Notes: generated from the letters alone by a model not told the origin. Numbered from the stretch's first letter, positions 1-8,965 are shown. The stretch is 64,000 nucleotides of DNA from Nitrospira sp. (GCA_035968315.1 JAVYIN010000007.1:1-64000); one strand, 5' to 3'. Numbers and translations are program-made.

Positions 1-901
1 CCAGCATCATGGTGGCGCCCAGGACGGCGGTCAGCGTGCCCACGACAAAGGCGACGTGCAGGGTCGTCGCACTCAGCCCGAAGAGCGGCGCCAGGCGGTT
101 GATCAGGAAGCCCCCCGCATTGATGATCCCGGCGTGGAGCAAGGCCGTTGCGGGCGTCGGGGCATAGAGATAGTGAGGGAGCCAGATGTGGAACGGGAAT
201 TGCGCGGACTTGCTCATGCCGCCGATGAACAGCAGCAGCGTGACCGCCGTCGGTCCGCTGATGTCCAAGCCCGGCCAGGGCGACAGCGTGACCGGCATCT
301 CGGCGGCCTTGGCGAACAGGGCCGGAAATTCCAGCGTGCCGTACAGGGCATGGGCCAGGACGACTCCCGCCAGAAACGCGATGTCCCCGGCTCGCAACAG
401 TGTGAACGTCCTGAAGGCGCCTTCCAGCGTGCCCGCATGGGTATGGTTATGGGCCAGGAGATACAGCAGGTAACTCAGCAGTTGCCAGAACAGGAACAGC
501 ATCATCAGATTCGCGCTGGAGACCATGCAGAGCAGCACGAACGTCGCGATGCCGATGAGGGCAAGATACCGGGGTTCGTGGGGGTCCTGGTACATGTAGC
601 CGAGGGAATAGGTGTAGATGACCGTGCCGATGCCCGAGATCAGCACCATCATGACGGCGCTCAGCCGGTCGATATAGAAGCCGATCGGAAACGCGAGCGA
701 CACACTGGAGGCGGGGTCATAGAAGCGGATACTGATCGGCCCCTGGGTGGCCACATAATAGAGCGTGGCGATTGCGCCGCAGAACGCCGCCCCGATCGGG
801 AAGGCGGCGAGCTGTGTGCGGGTGCGGCGCGAGCGTTCGTCACCGACTGCGACCATCAGCGCCGTCAGGAGCGGGAGCAAGGGAAGCAGGATGGCGTACA
901 C
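1..901 (-). CDS. dabB: DabB/MpsA-type NuoL-like bicarbonate transporter subunit (3' end outside window)
   Basis: About 300 N-terminal residues are present; the gene continues past position 1. The protein is almost entirely hydrophobic and carries the proton-conducting transporter signature: a helix with GGMSKSAQFPFHIWLP followed by APTPATALLHAGIINAGGFL, as in NuoL/MrpA. GTG at 901 is chosen because GGGAGG lies about 6 nt upstream. A true complex I locus is not visible. The divergent neighbours are mpsC and a beta-carbonic anhydrase, the usual company of the DAB/Mps dissolved-inorganic-carbon system, in which this subunit pairs with a DUF2309 protein (DabA/MpsB). That partner would lie beyond the left edge. 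The alternative is a NuoL of complex I. Family is secure; the DAB assignment rests on context. Confidence 0.8.
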   Translation of the reverse strand, partial: MYAILLPLLPLLTALMVAVGDERSRRTRTQLAAFPIGAAFCGAIATLYYVATQGPISIRFYDPASSVSLAFPIGFYIDRLSAVMMVLISGIGTVIYTYSLGYMYQDPHEPRYLALIGIATFVLLCMVSSANLMMLFLFWQLLSYLLYLLAHNHTHAGTLEGAFRTFTLLRAGDIAFLAGVVLAHALYGTLEFPALFAKAAEMPVTLSPWPGLDISGPTAVTLLLFIGGMSKSAQFPFHIWLPHYLYAPTPATALLHAGIINAGGFLINRLAPLFGLSATTLHVAFVVGTLTAVLGATMML

Positions 902-920
902 GGGCCCCTCCCAGTTTCGG

Positions 921-975
921 AAAAACAAAAGCCAACCGCGCTGCGCGACAGCATGTCCGCGCACCACGGTTGGCT
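921..975 (-). terminator. Terminator-like hairpin in the dabB leader (possible attenuator)
   Basis: On the minus strand, arms AGCCAACCG (975-967) and CGGTTGGCT (938-930) are perfectly complementary. An inner pair TGCGCG/CGCGCA extends the stem. The hairpin is followed at once by TTTTGTTTTT (930-921). This is the form of an intrinsic terminator, but it lies only about 20 nt upstream of the dabB start and just before its ribosome binding site, so it would act as an attenuator if the candidate upstream promoter is used. Confidence 0.6.
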
Positions 976-1101
976 TGTACTGAAACCGGCCCGAAACGTG
1001 CCGGTCACCCTACCGCCTCTGTCGTATGCATCGTGGGGGGGCCGCCTCTCCCGTGCAACCGTGGCGGACAGCCCACCCCATCAGATGAATACAGAATCTT
1101 C

Positions 1102-1130
1102 TTATCAAGGATCCGTCTCGGAGGAGTCAA
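1102..1130 (-). promoter_or_regulatory. Candidate sigma-70 promoter for dabB
   Basis: On the minus strand TTGACT (1130-1125) and TGATAA (1107-1102) are separated by 17 bp. Transcription would begin near 1095 and give a leader of about 195 nt, containing several GC-rich inverted repeats and the terminator-like hairpin at 921-975. The -10 match is only moderate. Confidence 0.4.
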
Positions 1131-1214
1131 GACATCGGGTACATTGCCCGCAGCCTTCTAGGCCTTCGGACCCACGCGGCGTGTCTTTTGGACCCCCGAG
1201 CGGCCGGTTTGCCC

Positions 1215-1243
1215 TTGTGACCCCGCAAAAGCACCTCTATACT
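1215..1243 (+). promoter_or_regulatory. Sigma-70 promoter of mpsC/carbonic anhydrase
   Basis: TTGTGA (1215-1220) and TATACT (1238-1243) are separated by exactly 17 bp. The predicted start near 1250 leaves a short leader before the ribosome binding site GGAAGGA (1263-1269) and the ATG at 1277. Confidence 0.65.
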
Positions 1244-1276
1244 TGAGCGCGACGATCTGACCGGAAGGACGGTGTC

Positions 1277-1651
1277 ATGAACAACAAAGGACTGACCAGA
1301 GGCGAAATCGAAAGCGCCATCCGCAACGCCATCATCAAGTTCGAGCAGGAATTCATGGGGCGTGGGCCGGAAGACGTAAAGGCCTTCATCGTGCGGGATC
1401 TGGTCGTGGTGCGCCTGAAAGGCGTGCTGACACCCGCGGAGCGGCAATTGGCCAAGACCGCCGAAGGCATCGACATGGTCAAGCGGGTGCGCCAGACGCT
1501 CATCGCCCAGGGACGCGAGCGGCTGGTGGAGCAAGTGAATGAAATCACCGGCGCCAAGACCGTGGCCCTCTTTACCGATATCGATGTCCAGATCGGCGAG
1601 AAAGTCCTCGTCTTTTCCATGGATCGAGAACTGGAAAGCGCCGGTCGATAA
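1277..1651 (+). CDS. mpsC: MpsC family protein (DUF2294)
   Basis: This 124-residue soluble protein matches the DUF2294/MpsC family, with a basic N-terminus starting TRGEIE, the segment GRGPEDVKAFIVRDLVVVRLKG and the tail LFTDIDVQIGEKVLVF. In Staphylococcus aureus the third gene of mpsABC encodes this family, next to the NuoL-like and DUF2309 subunits that take up inorganic carbon; its own biochemical role is not settled. GGAAGGA lies 7 nt before the ATG. It is divergent from the dabB-like gene and 17 bp upstream of carbonic anhydrase, so a role in carbon uptake is the natural inference. Confidence 0.82.
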   Translation: MNNKGLTRGEIESAIRNAIIKFEQEFMGRGPEDVKAFIVRDLVVVRLKGVLTPAERQLAKTAEGIDMVKRVRQTLIAQGRERLVEQVNEITGAKTVALFTDIDVQIGEKVLVFSMDRELESAGR

Positions 1652-1668
1652 CCTGAATCGAGGGACGC

Positions 1669-2316
1669 ATGAAAAAACTCATCGAGGGCTTCAAAAAGTT
1701 CCAACGCGAGGTGTTCAAGACGAAGCGCGATTTATTTTCAAGCCTGGCCAAGGGGCAGCAGCCGAGGGCCCTGTTCATTACCTGTTCAGACTCCCGCATC
1801 GATCCTTGTCTGGTGACCCAGACGGATCCCGGGGAACTGTTCATTCTCCGGAACGCGGGCAATCTGGTGCCGTCCTACGGGACGACGATCGGGAGCACGA
1901 TCGCCACGATTGAATATGCGGTCGGCGTGTTGGGGGTGAAAAATATCATCGTCTGCGGCCACACGGATTGCGGAGTGGTGAAGGCCATCCTCGAACCGGA
2001 GCAGGTGGGCGATTTGCCCGCGGTGAAGGCCTGGCTGCTTCAGGCGGAAGCCACCAGGCGGGTCGTGCGGGACAATTACAGCCATCTGACCGGCGACGCC
2101 CTCTATGTCGCCACGACGCAGGAAAACGTGCGGATTCAATTGGGGCACATACAGACCCATCCGCTTGTCGCGGCGCGACTGCGAAACAAGTCGCTGGAAC
2201 TCCATGGGTGGGTCTATTCCATCGAAACCGGCGATGTGTGGACCTATGATTTTGCCCAAGACACGTTCCGGTCGTTGATTCAGCCGTCCGGCAAGGCCCG
2301 CCGCAAACGGAAATAA
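1669..2316 (+). CDS. Beta-class carbonic anhydrase
   Basis: This 215-residue protein interconverts CO2 and bicarbonate. The zinc-binding and catalytic residues of the beta class are all visible: C39-x-D41-x-R43 in TCSDSR, and H98-x-x-C101 in CGHTDCG. There is no signal peptide, so the enzyme is cytoplasmic. GAGGGA precedes the ATG. It follows mpsC by 17 bp and probably shares its promoter. Beside a DabB-like gene it would supply bicarbonate or CO2 for carboxylation reactions. Length and motifs fit the family well. Confidence 0.93.
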   Translation: MKKLIEGFKKFQREVFKTKRDLFSSLAKGQQPRALFITCSDSRIDPCLVTQTDPGELFILRNAGNLVPSYGTTIGSTIATIEYAVGVLGVKNIIVCGHTDCGVVKAILEPEQVGDLPAVKAWLLQAEATRRVVRDNYSHLTGDALYVATTQENVRIQLGHIQTHPLVAARLRNKSLELHGWVYSIETGDVWTYDFAQDTFRSLIQPSGKARRKRK

Positions 2317-2324
2317 CATCCGAA

Positions 2325-3806
2325 ATGACGCACCATCTGCGCGCGCTCGAGCAACTGGCCTTCGACAATTCCTACGCCCGCTTGCCCGAATCATTTCACG
2401 CGAAACTGCACCCCACGCCGTTCTCGAGCGCGCCCTATCTCATCAGCTTCAATCCCGCCGCGGCGGCACTCATCGACCTCGATCCGGCGGAAGCGGCGCG
2501 GCCGGAATTCGCCGGCGTGTTCGGCGGGAGCCTGCTCGTGCCGGGGATGGAGCCGTTGGCCATGCTCTACGCCGGCCACCAGTTCGGCACCTATGTCCCG
2601 CAGCTGGGAGACGGGCGGGCCATTCTCCTGGGCGAGGTGCGGAACGAGCGGGGCGCGAAATGGGATTTGCAGCTCAAGGGCGCGGGGATGACGCCCTTTT
2701 CGCGTGACGGCGACGGCCGCGCGGTGCTGCGTTCCACCATCCGCGAATATCTCTGCAGCGAAGCCATGCACGGCCTCGGGATTCCGACCACGCGGGCGCT
2801 CTGCATCGTCGGCAGCGATCACCAGGTCTATCGCGAGCAGGTGGAAACCGGCGCGATCGTGCTGCGCATGGCGCCCTCGCATGTCCGGTTCGGCTCGTTC
2901 GAAATCTTCTACTATCGCAAGCAGCACGAGCAGCTGAAAGTCCTGGCCGATTATGTGATTGGCCAACACTATCCGCACCTGGTTGAGGTCGCCGACAAGT
3001 ATGCCCGCTTCTTTGACGAAGTGGTCGAACGCACGGCCAAGTTGATTGCCCAATGGCAGGCCGTCGGCTGGGCCCACGGCGTGATGAATACCGATAATAT
3101 GTCAATCCTCGGCATCACGCTCGACTACGGCCCCTTCGGCTTCATCGACGACTACGATCCCGGCTTCATCTGCAACCACTCCGATCACAACGGCCGCTAT
3201 GCCTTCAATCAACAGCCCTATATCGGTCTCTGGAATCTGAGCTGCCTTGCGCAGGCGTTGCTGCCCTTGGCCGAAAAGAACGAGCTGAAAGCCGCGCTGG
3301 ACCGCTACACGCCGCTCTGCGAAGGGCGCTACATGGAGCTGATGCGGGCCAAGGTCGGGCTGCGTGAGCCGCAGGAAGCAGACGCGGGGCTGATTCAAGA
3401 TCTGCTGGCGCTCATGGCCCAGCATCACGTCGATTACACGATCTTCTTTCGCGCGCTGGGCGAGTTTCGTTCGGCACCCGGAGACACCAACGACGGGTTG
3501 CGCGATTTCTTTCTCGATCGTGACGCCTTCGACCGCTGGGCCAGGCGCTACGCGGAACGATTGCGCGCCGAAGGAAGCCGGGATGAGGAGCGGCGCGCGC
3601 GCATGCAGCGCGTCAATCCGAAATACGTGCTGCGCAACTACCTGGCGCAGCAGGCCATCGAGAAGGCGCAGCAGAAGGACTTCTCTGAAATCGACCGCCT
3701 GCTGGTGTTATTGCAGAATCCCTACGACGACCAGCCGGGCATGGAGGCCTATGCCGCTGCGCCGCCGAACTGGGGGAAACACCTCTCCGTCAGTTGCTCG
3801 TCCTAA
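2325..3806 (+). CDS. selO: Protein adenylyltransferase SelO (YdiU/UPF0061)
   Basis: This 493-residue pseudokinase-fold enzyme transfers AMP from ATP to hydroxyl side chains of proteins. Visible family features include QLKGAGMTPFSRDGDGRAV (nucleotide binding), WAHGVMNTDNMSILG and the DYGPFGFIDDYDP segment equivalent to the kinase DFG region. The C-terminus ends in SVSCSS, with cysteine at the position that is selenocysteine in animal SelO. The ATG lies 9 nt after the carbonic anhydrase stop, so cotranscription is possible although no functional link is known. Confidence 0.93.
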   Translation: MTHHLRALEQLAFDNSYARLPESFHAKLHPTPFSSAPYLISFNPAAAALIDLDPAEAARPEFAGVFGGSLLVPGMEPLAMLYAGHQFGTYVPQLGDGRAILLGEVRNERGAKWDLQLKGAGMTPFSRDGDGRAVLRSTIREYLCSEAMHGLGIPTTRALCIVGSDHQVYREQVETGAIVLRMAPSHVRFGSFEIFYYRKQHEQLKVLADYVIGQHYPHLVEVADKYARFFDEVVERTAKLIAQWQAVGWAHGVMNTDNMSILGITLDYGPFGFIDDYDPGFICNHSDHNGRYAFNQQPYIGLWNLSCLAQALLPLAEKNELKAALDRYTPLCEGRYMELMRAKVGLREPQEADAGLIQDLLALMAQHHVDYTIFFRALGEFRSAPGDTNDGLRDFFLDRDAFDRWARRYAERLRAEGSRDEERRARMQRVNPKYVLRNYLAQQAIEKAQQKDFSEIDRLLVLLQNPYDDQPGMEAYAAAPPNWGKHLSVSCSS

Positions 3807-3921
3807 GCCTCTCCTGGTTGCGGAGCCCTCGTTTCTTGCGTCAGTATAGATCAGATGAACCGCAAGCTGAGGCGGAGCATATTTCGGAGCCCGCTTTTCA
3901 CGTCCACCCAGGAACGATCAC

Positions 3922-6900
3922 ATGGCCAAGAAGCAGGGAGATTCCAAGCTGGCGGTGGCGGGGACCATTACGCTGGGACTGGCGATTGCCGGGGTGATGC
4001 TGGTCCAGTCGCCGCTGAAGAGCACGCGTCCGCCCTCCATGGGGGGCGAACTCAAGCCGCATGTGGCCGAAGGCGTCGTGGCGGCCCGCCTGTGGGAGGA
4101 TCCCCTGGAAGCCGTGCGCCGCGTGGCGAAATTCGATGGTGAGGTCAGGTCGGCGGCCGGGGAGATAAAGGACGATGTCGATCGGGTGAGAGCCATCCGT
4201 CAGGAGCTGGACGACAAGATCGGCCAGCAACCGGGGCGGCCCATCACCGTGCTGCTGGTGACAGCCGAAGGCGGATTGTCGGGAGAAAGCCGGGAGACCC
4301 GTATCCGGGATCGCTATGCGATCGGCTCCGCCCTCGGGATTGCCTGTTATGTGCCCCACAATGAAAATCAACTGTCCTATGTCGAATGGCGGGACCGTGC
4401 CGGAGCGAGCCGGGTCTTGCCCTATGAGTGGTACGGGGACGGGCCGCGAACCTGTTCCCTCGACACAACCCGGGCCTCATCCATTCTCATTCTGTGGGTG
4501 AGCAGTGAGATCACCGGGGATCATCCCATCGGCACCCTGCAGCGGCTGACGCAGTCCATCCTGTGCGAGGAGAGCGCCATCGGGCGCCACGCCTGTCAGA
4601 CGGGACGGGATGGCACGGTGCTGCTGGACCCTCGCCGGGAACAGCATCTGCGCTTCAAGATCATCGGACCGCGCAGCTCCTCTGGGTTCCGCAATCTCCT
4701 CGAAGAAGCGGCCGGCACGGTGCAGGGGCGCGACGATCACCTGATTTGGGCGAACGCCGGCGGGCGCGTGGAACTGTACTCGCCTTGGGCCACGGCCATG
4801 CCCAAGCTGCTGACGCAAGGTCTCAACGTCGCCGCCAAGCCGGCGGAATCCTCGGAATGCGCCTCGCCCGACGCGAGCCGGGAACAACTCTGTTGGATTT
4901 TGCTGAAGGCGGGGATCGAGCTGAAACACAGCATTGGATCGGACGACCGGCTCTTCGGCGCCTTGACGCAGGAGCTCGAACGCCGCCGGGTAAAATTCGA
5001 GCGGGATGCCGTCATCCTCATCGCGGAATGGGATTCGTTCTATGGCCGGGTGCTGCCGGTGGAGTTTACCGCCGCCGTCTGCCATCGCATCGCCCATCGG
5101 ACCGACGCGGAGAACCGCGCCATCAATAAGGAACGGCTGGCGAGGATTCAATCGGAATGTGCCACGGTCAACCAGGCGGTCGAGCTTCAAGTCAACAGCC
5201 CGGCTGGAACGAGGGGCCTCGGCTTGAACGTCTGGCGATACAGCTACCTGCGCGGGCTGGACGGAGAAGTGCCTGCCGGAGAGAAGGGAGAGGCCGCCAA
5301 GGGGAATGGCGCGAAGTCGATCAAGAGCGCCCTGTTCGATAGCCAGGTGCTGGAGCGGCCCATCGGCACGAGCCAGTTCGATTATGCGCAGCGGCTGGCC
5401 AGCCGCATCGAGCGGGATATGACCGAAGTGGCCAATGCGATCTCGGACGATGAAGAGGACAGCACCAAGAATCCCGTCACCGCCATCGGCATCCTCGGCA
5501 GCGATGCCTATGATGCCCTGCTGATTCTGCAGGCCATGCGCGAGCGCTTTCCCGGCGCCGTCTTTTTCACGACGGATTTGGATACCCGGCTGGTCTACGC
5601 GGATGAATACCGGTGGACGCGGAATCTCGTGACCGCCTCCCACTACGGGTTGGAATTGTACGGCATGTTGCAGCGCGATGTGCCGCCGTTTCGCAGCAGC
5701 TATCAAACCTCCGCCTACTTTGCCACGCTCCAGGCGGTGGGGCATGTGCGGCCCTTGTCCGTCTGTCCGCCCAGCCCCGCCGGCCAGTCGCGCGGGATCG
5801 CCGACACACCGTTGTCGCCCTGCGGCTACCGGGCCAACCTGACGGCCGATCATGTGTGGTTCAGCGGGGTGGAGCCTCCCCGCCTATTCGAAGTCGGCCG
5901 GCATGGCGCGATCGATCTCTCGGTCGGCGCGGTTGAAGAGGGGCACACCCTGCACGCCCCCCGCGTGGATCTGTCGGATGATGCTCCGCAAACAACGGGC
6001 CGGCGGCCTCCGTCCGGCGTCATTTATGGGAGCGCCGGTTTGGCCTATGTGATCGGGTTCATCCTCTTATGGACCAGACCGGCCTCGCACCGGTGGATGA
6101 CGGCGCACACGGGCCTCCTGCTTTTCGGGGCACTGGGCGCCGTTGGGCTCGCGTTCTTCGTCGATCGGGTGCTTCTCGATATCGTGCTGCGGAATCACGA
6201 TCAGGGCGAACCGTTCTATTGGCTGGAAGGCGTCAGCCTCTGGCCGACGGAAATTTTGCGCGGGCTGGCCACGCTGTTGGGACTTATCTTCTTGATCAAG
6301 GCCTGGCGGGACCTCCGGTCGAATTCGGACTGGATGGAGGAGCGCTACGGGTGTGGCGCTCAGACCGGAGGGGCTCATGCAGAAGGGTGGCGGCGGTATC
6401 TCACGACCATGCAGTGGGTGTTGTCCCCTCGCGGCCGCCGGGAGGAAGCGCAGGTCGGGAATTTGTGGACGCTGTACCGGGAAGCCGGTTCAGGCCGGCA
6501 TCGTCTCCCGCGCATCCTGCTGCTGGTGACGGTGTATGCGGTGTCGTTGGGGCTGCTCTGGAAAGTCATGGGCACCGAAGATTTTTCAGGCCCCTGCCGC
6601 GGGACGTTCAGTTGCCGGCTGGATCTGGTGCTCGTGCTGGCCAGTTATGTGTGCGCGGCGGTCCTCAACCTATTCGTGTTCGACGCGGTGCTGCTGTGCC
6701 GGCGCTGGATCGGCTCGCTGACGCAGGCCACGGAGGGCTGGCCCGAGGCACTGACCGGCCGACTCAAGTTGCAGTCCGCCGAGCATGTGGCCAAGGCGCG
6801 GGAGCTGATGAAGATCGAACTGATCGCCAAGCGGACCGATGTGGTCAACCGGCTCGTGCGGTATCCCTTCATCGTGCTGCTCATCATGATGGTGGCGCGC

Positions 6901-7227
6901 AACAGTTATTTTGACAACTGGCATTTCCCCCTGACGATGGTGGTGGGGTGGGCGGTGAACGTGTTGCTGGCCATGGCGGCGGCGCTGCTCTTGTATCGGG
7001 CGGCGGAGCAGGCGCGGAATGCGAGCGTGTCCAGGCTGAACCAATTGGTGCTGCAAGGTTTGGATCGCGGCACGGCCGGCGAGCCCGACGTCAAACTGAC
7101 CCGCCAGGTCATTGAAGACATTGAAGCCGTCAGCCAAGGAGCCTTTGTGCCCTTGTGGCAGCAGCCGGTGGTCGAGTCCTCGTTCTATGGCGGCCTGGCC
7201 GTGGTGCAGTATCTCTATTTGAATTAA
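3922..7227 (+). CDS. Large membrane-anchored protein of unknown function
   Basis: I do not recognise this 1,101-residue protein. An N-terminal membrane anchor (about residues 10-28) is followed by roughly 670 residues predicted outside the membrane. About seven further hydrophobic segments follow, near 700-720, 731-752, 779-797, 864-884, 899-926, 979-994 and 1001-1030. Around residues 515-600 a stretch including GILGSDAYDALLILQAMRERF and FFTTDLDTRLV resembles the alternating strands and helices of a periplasmic-binding or receptor-ligand fold. The ATG is preceded by AGGA at 7 nt spacing. Codon use matches its neighbours. It may form a unit with the two hydrolases downstream (about 20 bp gap). 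Confidence 0.85.
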   Translation: MAKKQGDSKLAVAGTITLGLAIAGVMLVQSPLKSTRPPSMGGELKPHVAEGVVAARLWEDPLEAVRRVAKFDGEVRSAAGEIKDDVDRVRAIRQELDDKIGQQPGRPITVLLVTAEGGLSGESRETRIRDRYAIGSALGIACYVPHNENQLSYVEWRDRAGASRVLPYEWYGDGPRTCSLDTTRASSILILWVSSEITGDHPIGTLQRLTQSILCEESAIGRHACQTGRDGTVLLDPRREQHLRFKIIGPRSSSGFRNLLEEAAGTVQGRDDHLIWANAGGRVELYSPWATAMPKLLTQGLNVAAKPAESSECASPDASREQLCWILLKAGIELKHSIGSDDRLFGALTQELERRRVKFERDAVILIAEWDSFYGRVLPVEFTAAVCHRIAHRTDAENRAINKERLARIQSECATVNQAVELQVNSPAGTRGLGLNVWRYSYLRGLDGEVPAGEKGEAAKGNGAKSIKSALFDSQVLERPIGTSQFDYAQRLASRIERDMTEVANAISDDEEDSTKNPVTAIGILGSDAYDALLILQAMRERFPGAVFFTTDLDTRLVYADEYRWTRNLVTASHYGLELYGMLQRDVPPFRSSYQTSAYFATLQAVGHVRPLSVCPPSPAGQSRGIADTPLSPCGYRANLTADHVWFSGVEPPRLFEVGRHGAIDLSVGAVEEGHTLHAPRVDLSDDAPQTTGRRPPSGVIYGSAGLAYVIGFILLWTRPASHRWMTAHTGLLLFGALGAVGLAFFVDRVLLDIVLRNHDQGEPFYWLEGVSLWPTEILRGLATLLGLIFLIKAWRDLRSNSDWMEERYGCGAQTGGAHAEGWRRYLTTMQWVLSPRGRREEAQVGNLWTLYREAGSGRHRLPRILLLVTVYAVSLGLLWKVMGTEDFSGPCRGTFSCRLDLVLVLASYVCAAVLNLFVFDAVLLCRRWIGSLTQATEGWPEALTGRLKLQSAEHVAKARELMKIELIAKRTDVVNRLVRYPFIVLLIMMVARNSYFDNWHFPLTMVVGWAVNVLLAMAAALLLYRAAEQARNASVSRLNQLVLQGLDRGTAGEPDVKLTRQVIEDIEAVSQGAFVPLWQQPVVESSFYGGLAVVQYLYLN

Positions 7228-7246
7228 TCGGCGGGGAGCGTGGGTG

Positions 7247-7972
7247 ATGCAGACGATTCGTCTGGGGGATTTCACGGTGCGCCTGACCGGCGGCACCGAT
7301 GGCCACGGCGGCGGCCAGGGCCCGCTGGTGGTCCTATTGCACGGCTTCGGCGCGCCCGGAGACGATCTGGTGCCGCTGGCCGAGGTGATCGATGTCCCGG
7401 CCGGGACGCGCTGGATCTTTCCAGAAGGCCCGCTTTCGCTGAGCTTTGGACCGATCGATGCGCGCGCCTGGTGGATGATCGACATGGCCCGCATCGCCCA
7501 GGATCGAGCGGCCGGGCGGGTGCGCGATCTGTCGCAAGACATTCCGAAGGGCCTGGCGCCCATGCGTGAGCAGATGCTGGCTTTTTTGAAAGAAATCGAG
7601 CAGAAACTCGGTGCCGATCCGCGCAAGACCGTCCTCGGGGGATTCTCGCAGGGGGCCATGCTCTCCTGCGATGTCCTGCTCCACAGCGATCGTCCCTATG
7701 CCGGGCTTGTTCAGCTTTCCGGCACCTTGCTCGCGCAGCCTCTGTGGGGTCCGCTTCTTCCAAAACGAAAAGGGCTGCCGGTCTTTCAAAGCCACGGCAT
7801 GCAGGATGAGATTCTGCCCTTCACCGGGGCTGAACGCCTCCGCGATGCGCTGAGCCAGGCCGGCCTCGCCGTCGAATGGCATACGTTTCGCGGCGGGCAC
7901 GAGATTCCGGAGACGGTCGTTCAACGACTCGGTTCGTTTCTCATCAAGCGGCTGACGAGATCCTCACCATGA
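7247..7972 (+). CDS. Alpha/beta hydrolase of the phospholipase/carboxylesterase (YpfH-like) group
   Basis: This cytoplasmic serine esterase has about 241 residues. It shows the oxyanion region VVLLHGFGAPGDDL, the nucleophile elbow GFSQG, an aspartate in SHGMQDEILPF and the catalytic histidine in FRGGHEIP. This order is typical of the phospholipase/carboxylesterase family; the substrate cannot be read from sequence. GGGGAG lies 8 nt before the ATG at 7247; an in-frame GTG at 7244 is an alternative start. Its stop overlaps the next gene's start, suggesting translational coupling. Confidence 0.88.
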   Translation: MQTIRLGDFTVRLTGGTDGHGGGQGPLVVLLHGFGAPGDDLVPLAEVIDVPAGTRWIFPEGPLSLSFGPIDARAWWMIDMARIAQDRAAGRVRDLSQDIPKGLAPMREQMLAFLKEIEQKLGADPRKTVLGGFSQGAMLSCDVLLHSDRPYAGLVQLSGTLLAQPLWGPLLPKRKGLPVFQSHGMQDEILPFTGAERLRDALSQAGLAVEWHTFRGGHEIPETVVQRLGSFLIKRLTRSSP

Positions 7973-8718
7973 TGAACCGGTTTGAATTGAAGGGAGCCGA
8001 CGGCAGGCTCATCCGTGGCGATCGCGCGATGGGGAAGGATCGTCAGGTTCTTTTCATTACCGGCTTCCTCTCCAAGCGCTGGGGGAACAAGAGCAAGTCC
8101 CTGGCGCAGTGGTGTCAGGAGCAGGGCTGGGGATTCTGCTGCTACGACGTGCGCGGGTTCGGCGAGTCCGATGGAACGTTCACGGACTACACTCTGTCGG
8201 ATTGGCTGGCCGATGCGCGGCTGGTCTTGAATGCATTGAAGCAGGGTCCGTCAATTACGATCGTCGGAAATTCTCTCGGCGGCTGGATCGCCTGGCTGAT
8301 GGCACAGGAGTTTGACGTCGTCGATCGGCTGATCCTCATCGCCCCGGCCTTCAACATGATGGGGGTGCGGGCCGCGCAGATTCCGGCGGCACGGCGAGAG
8401 GAATGGCAGCGCACCGGCTGGATGCCCTGGGACGACGAGCCCCTCCACAAAGACTGGCCGCTGTCATGGAAGTGGGTGGAAGAGAGCGAGTCTTATTGGA
8501 AGACGACCTTCGACCGGCTCAGGCCGGTATGCACGACCATCCTCCACGGACAGCAAGACAGCGTGATCCTTCCGGAAGGCAGCAGGCAGTTTGCGGAAAC
8601 GCTCGTGGAACGAGCGCCTGCATTTCCGATCGCCCTCGAACTGATCCCCGGCGATCATCGATTGAGCAGTCCCGAGCATATGGAACGGTTTCGCCACGTC
8701 GTCGTCGAACAACCCTGA
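7969..8718 (+). CDS. Alpha/beta hydrolase (ABHD10-like)
   Basis: The 249-residue protein has the hydrolase fold: a strand FITGF with an oxyanion loop, CYDVRGFGESDG, the nucleophile elbow GNSLGG, the acid in HGQQDSVILP and the histidine in IPGDHRLS. The layout resembles the ABHD10 group of short-chain thioesterases/esterases. The ATGA overlap with the upstream esterase (start 7969, upstream stop 7970-7972) sets the start and implies coupled translation. Substrate unknown. Confidence 0.88.
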   Translation: MMNRFELKGADGRLIRGDRAMGKDRQVLFITGFLSKRWGNKSKSLAQWCQEQGWGFCCYDVRGFGESDGTFTDYTLSDWLADARLVLNALKQGPSITIVGNSLGGWIAWLMAQEFDVVDRLILIAPAFNMMGVRAAQIPAARREEWQRTGWMPWDDEPLHKDWPLSWKWVEESESYWKTTFDRLRPVCTTILHGQQDSVILPEGSRQFAETLVERAPAFPIALELIPGDHRLSSPEHMERFRHVVVEQP

Positions 8719-8727
8719 GGCAACACG

Positions 8728-8895
8728 ATGCTCACCTTGATTCATAAAGAGTGCGGCGGTCCGGCAATGGAAGATTCGCTCGTCGGCGAAGTCTGCGCGA
8801 TTCCCATCGACCGCTTTCCCTTCCCCTGTTTCACCTGTCTGGAAGAAATCGACGACGAGTCGGAACTCCGGCTGTCGCAAGACCTCGGCATCTAG
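8728..8895 (+). CDS. Small cysteine-containing protein, 55 residues
   Basis: The reading frame begins 9 nt after the hydrolase stop and encodes 55 residues with HKECGG near the N-terminus and PCFTCLEEID in the middle, followed by an acidic tail. The cysteines could make a small metal-binding site. Its position directly downstream in the same transcript, and its codon use, support a real gene. The family is not recognised. Confidence 0.55.
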   Translation: MLTLIHKECGGPAMEDSLVGEVCAIPIDRFPFPCFTCLEEIDDESELRLSQDLGI

Positions 8896-8965
8896 CGGAC
8901 CGTTGAAAACGCCTGCCTGCGGCGAATTCGGGACCCGTGAAACGTGAGGCGTGAAAGGTGAAACG
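8893..8965. repeat. Degenerate copy of a stop-codon-linked intergenic repeat plus short GTGAAA tandem repeat
   Basis: The sequence TAGCGGACCGTTGAAAACG begins on the stop codon of the small upstream gene and resembles the copies at 26872 and 29720. Downstream, 8936-8965 is an imperfect tandem array of GTGAAACGT/GTGAGGC/GTGAAAGG units. No gene is visible between 8896 and 8982. Confidence 0.45.

Noticed and set aside
56-1246. 396-residue plus-strand frame opposite dabB
   Set aside because: The translation is low complexity (R/Q/G/D rich), while the minus strand encodes a clear NuoL-like protein.
902-1276. Known riboswitch class upstream of dabB
   Set aside because: I compared by eye with TPP, cobalamin, fluoride, guanidine and SAM cores and saw none of their conserved elements.
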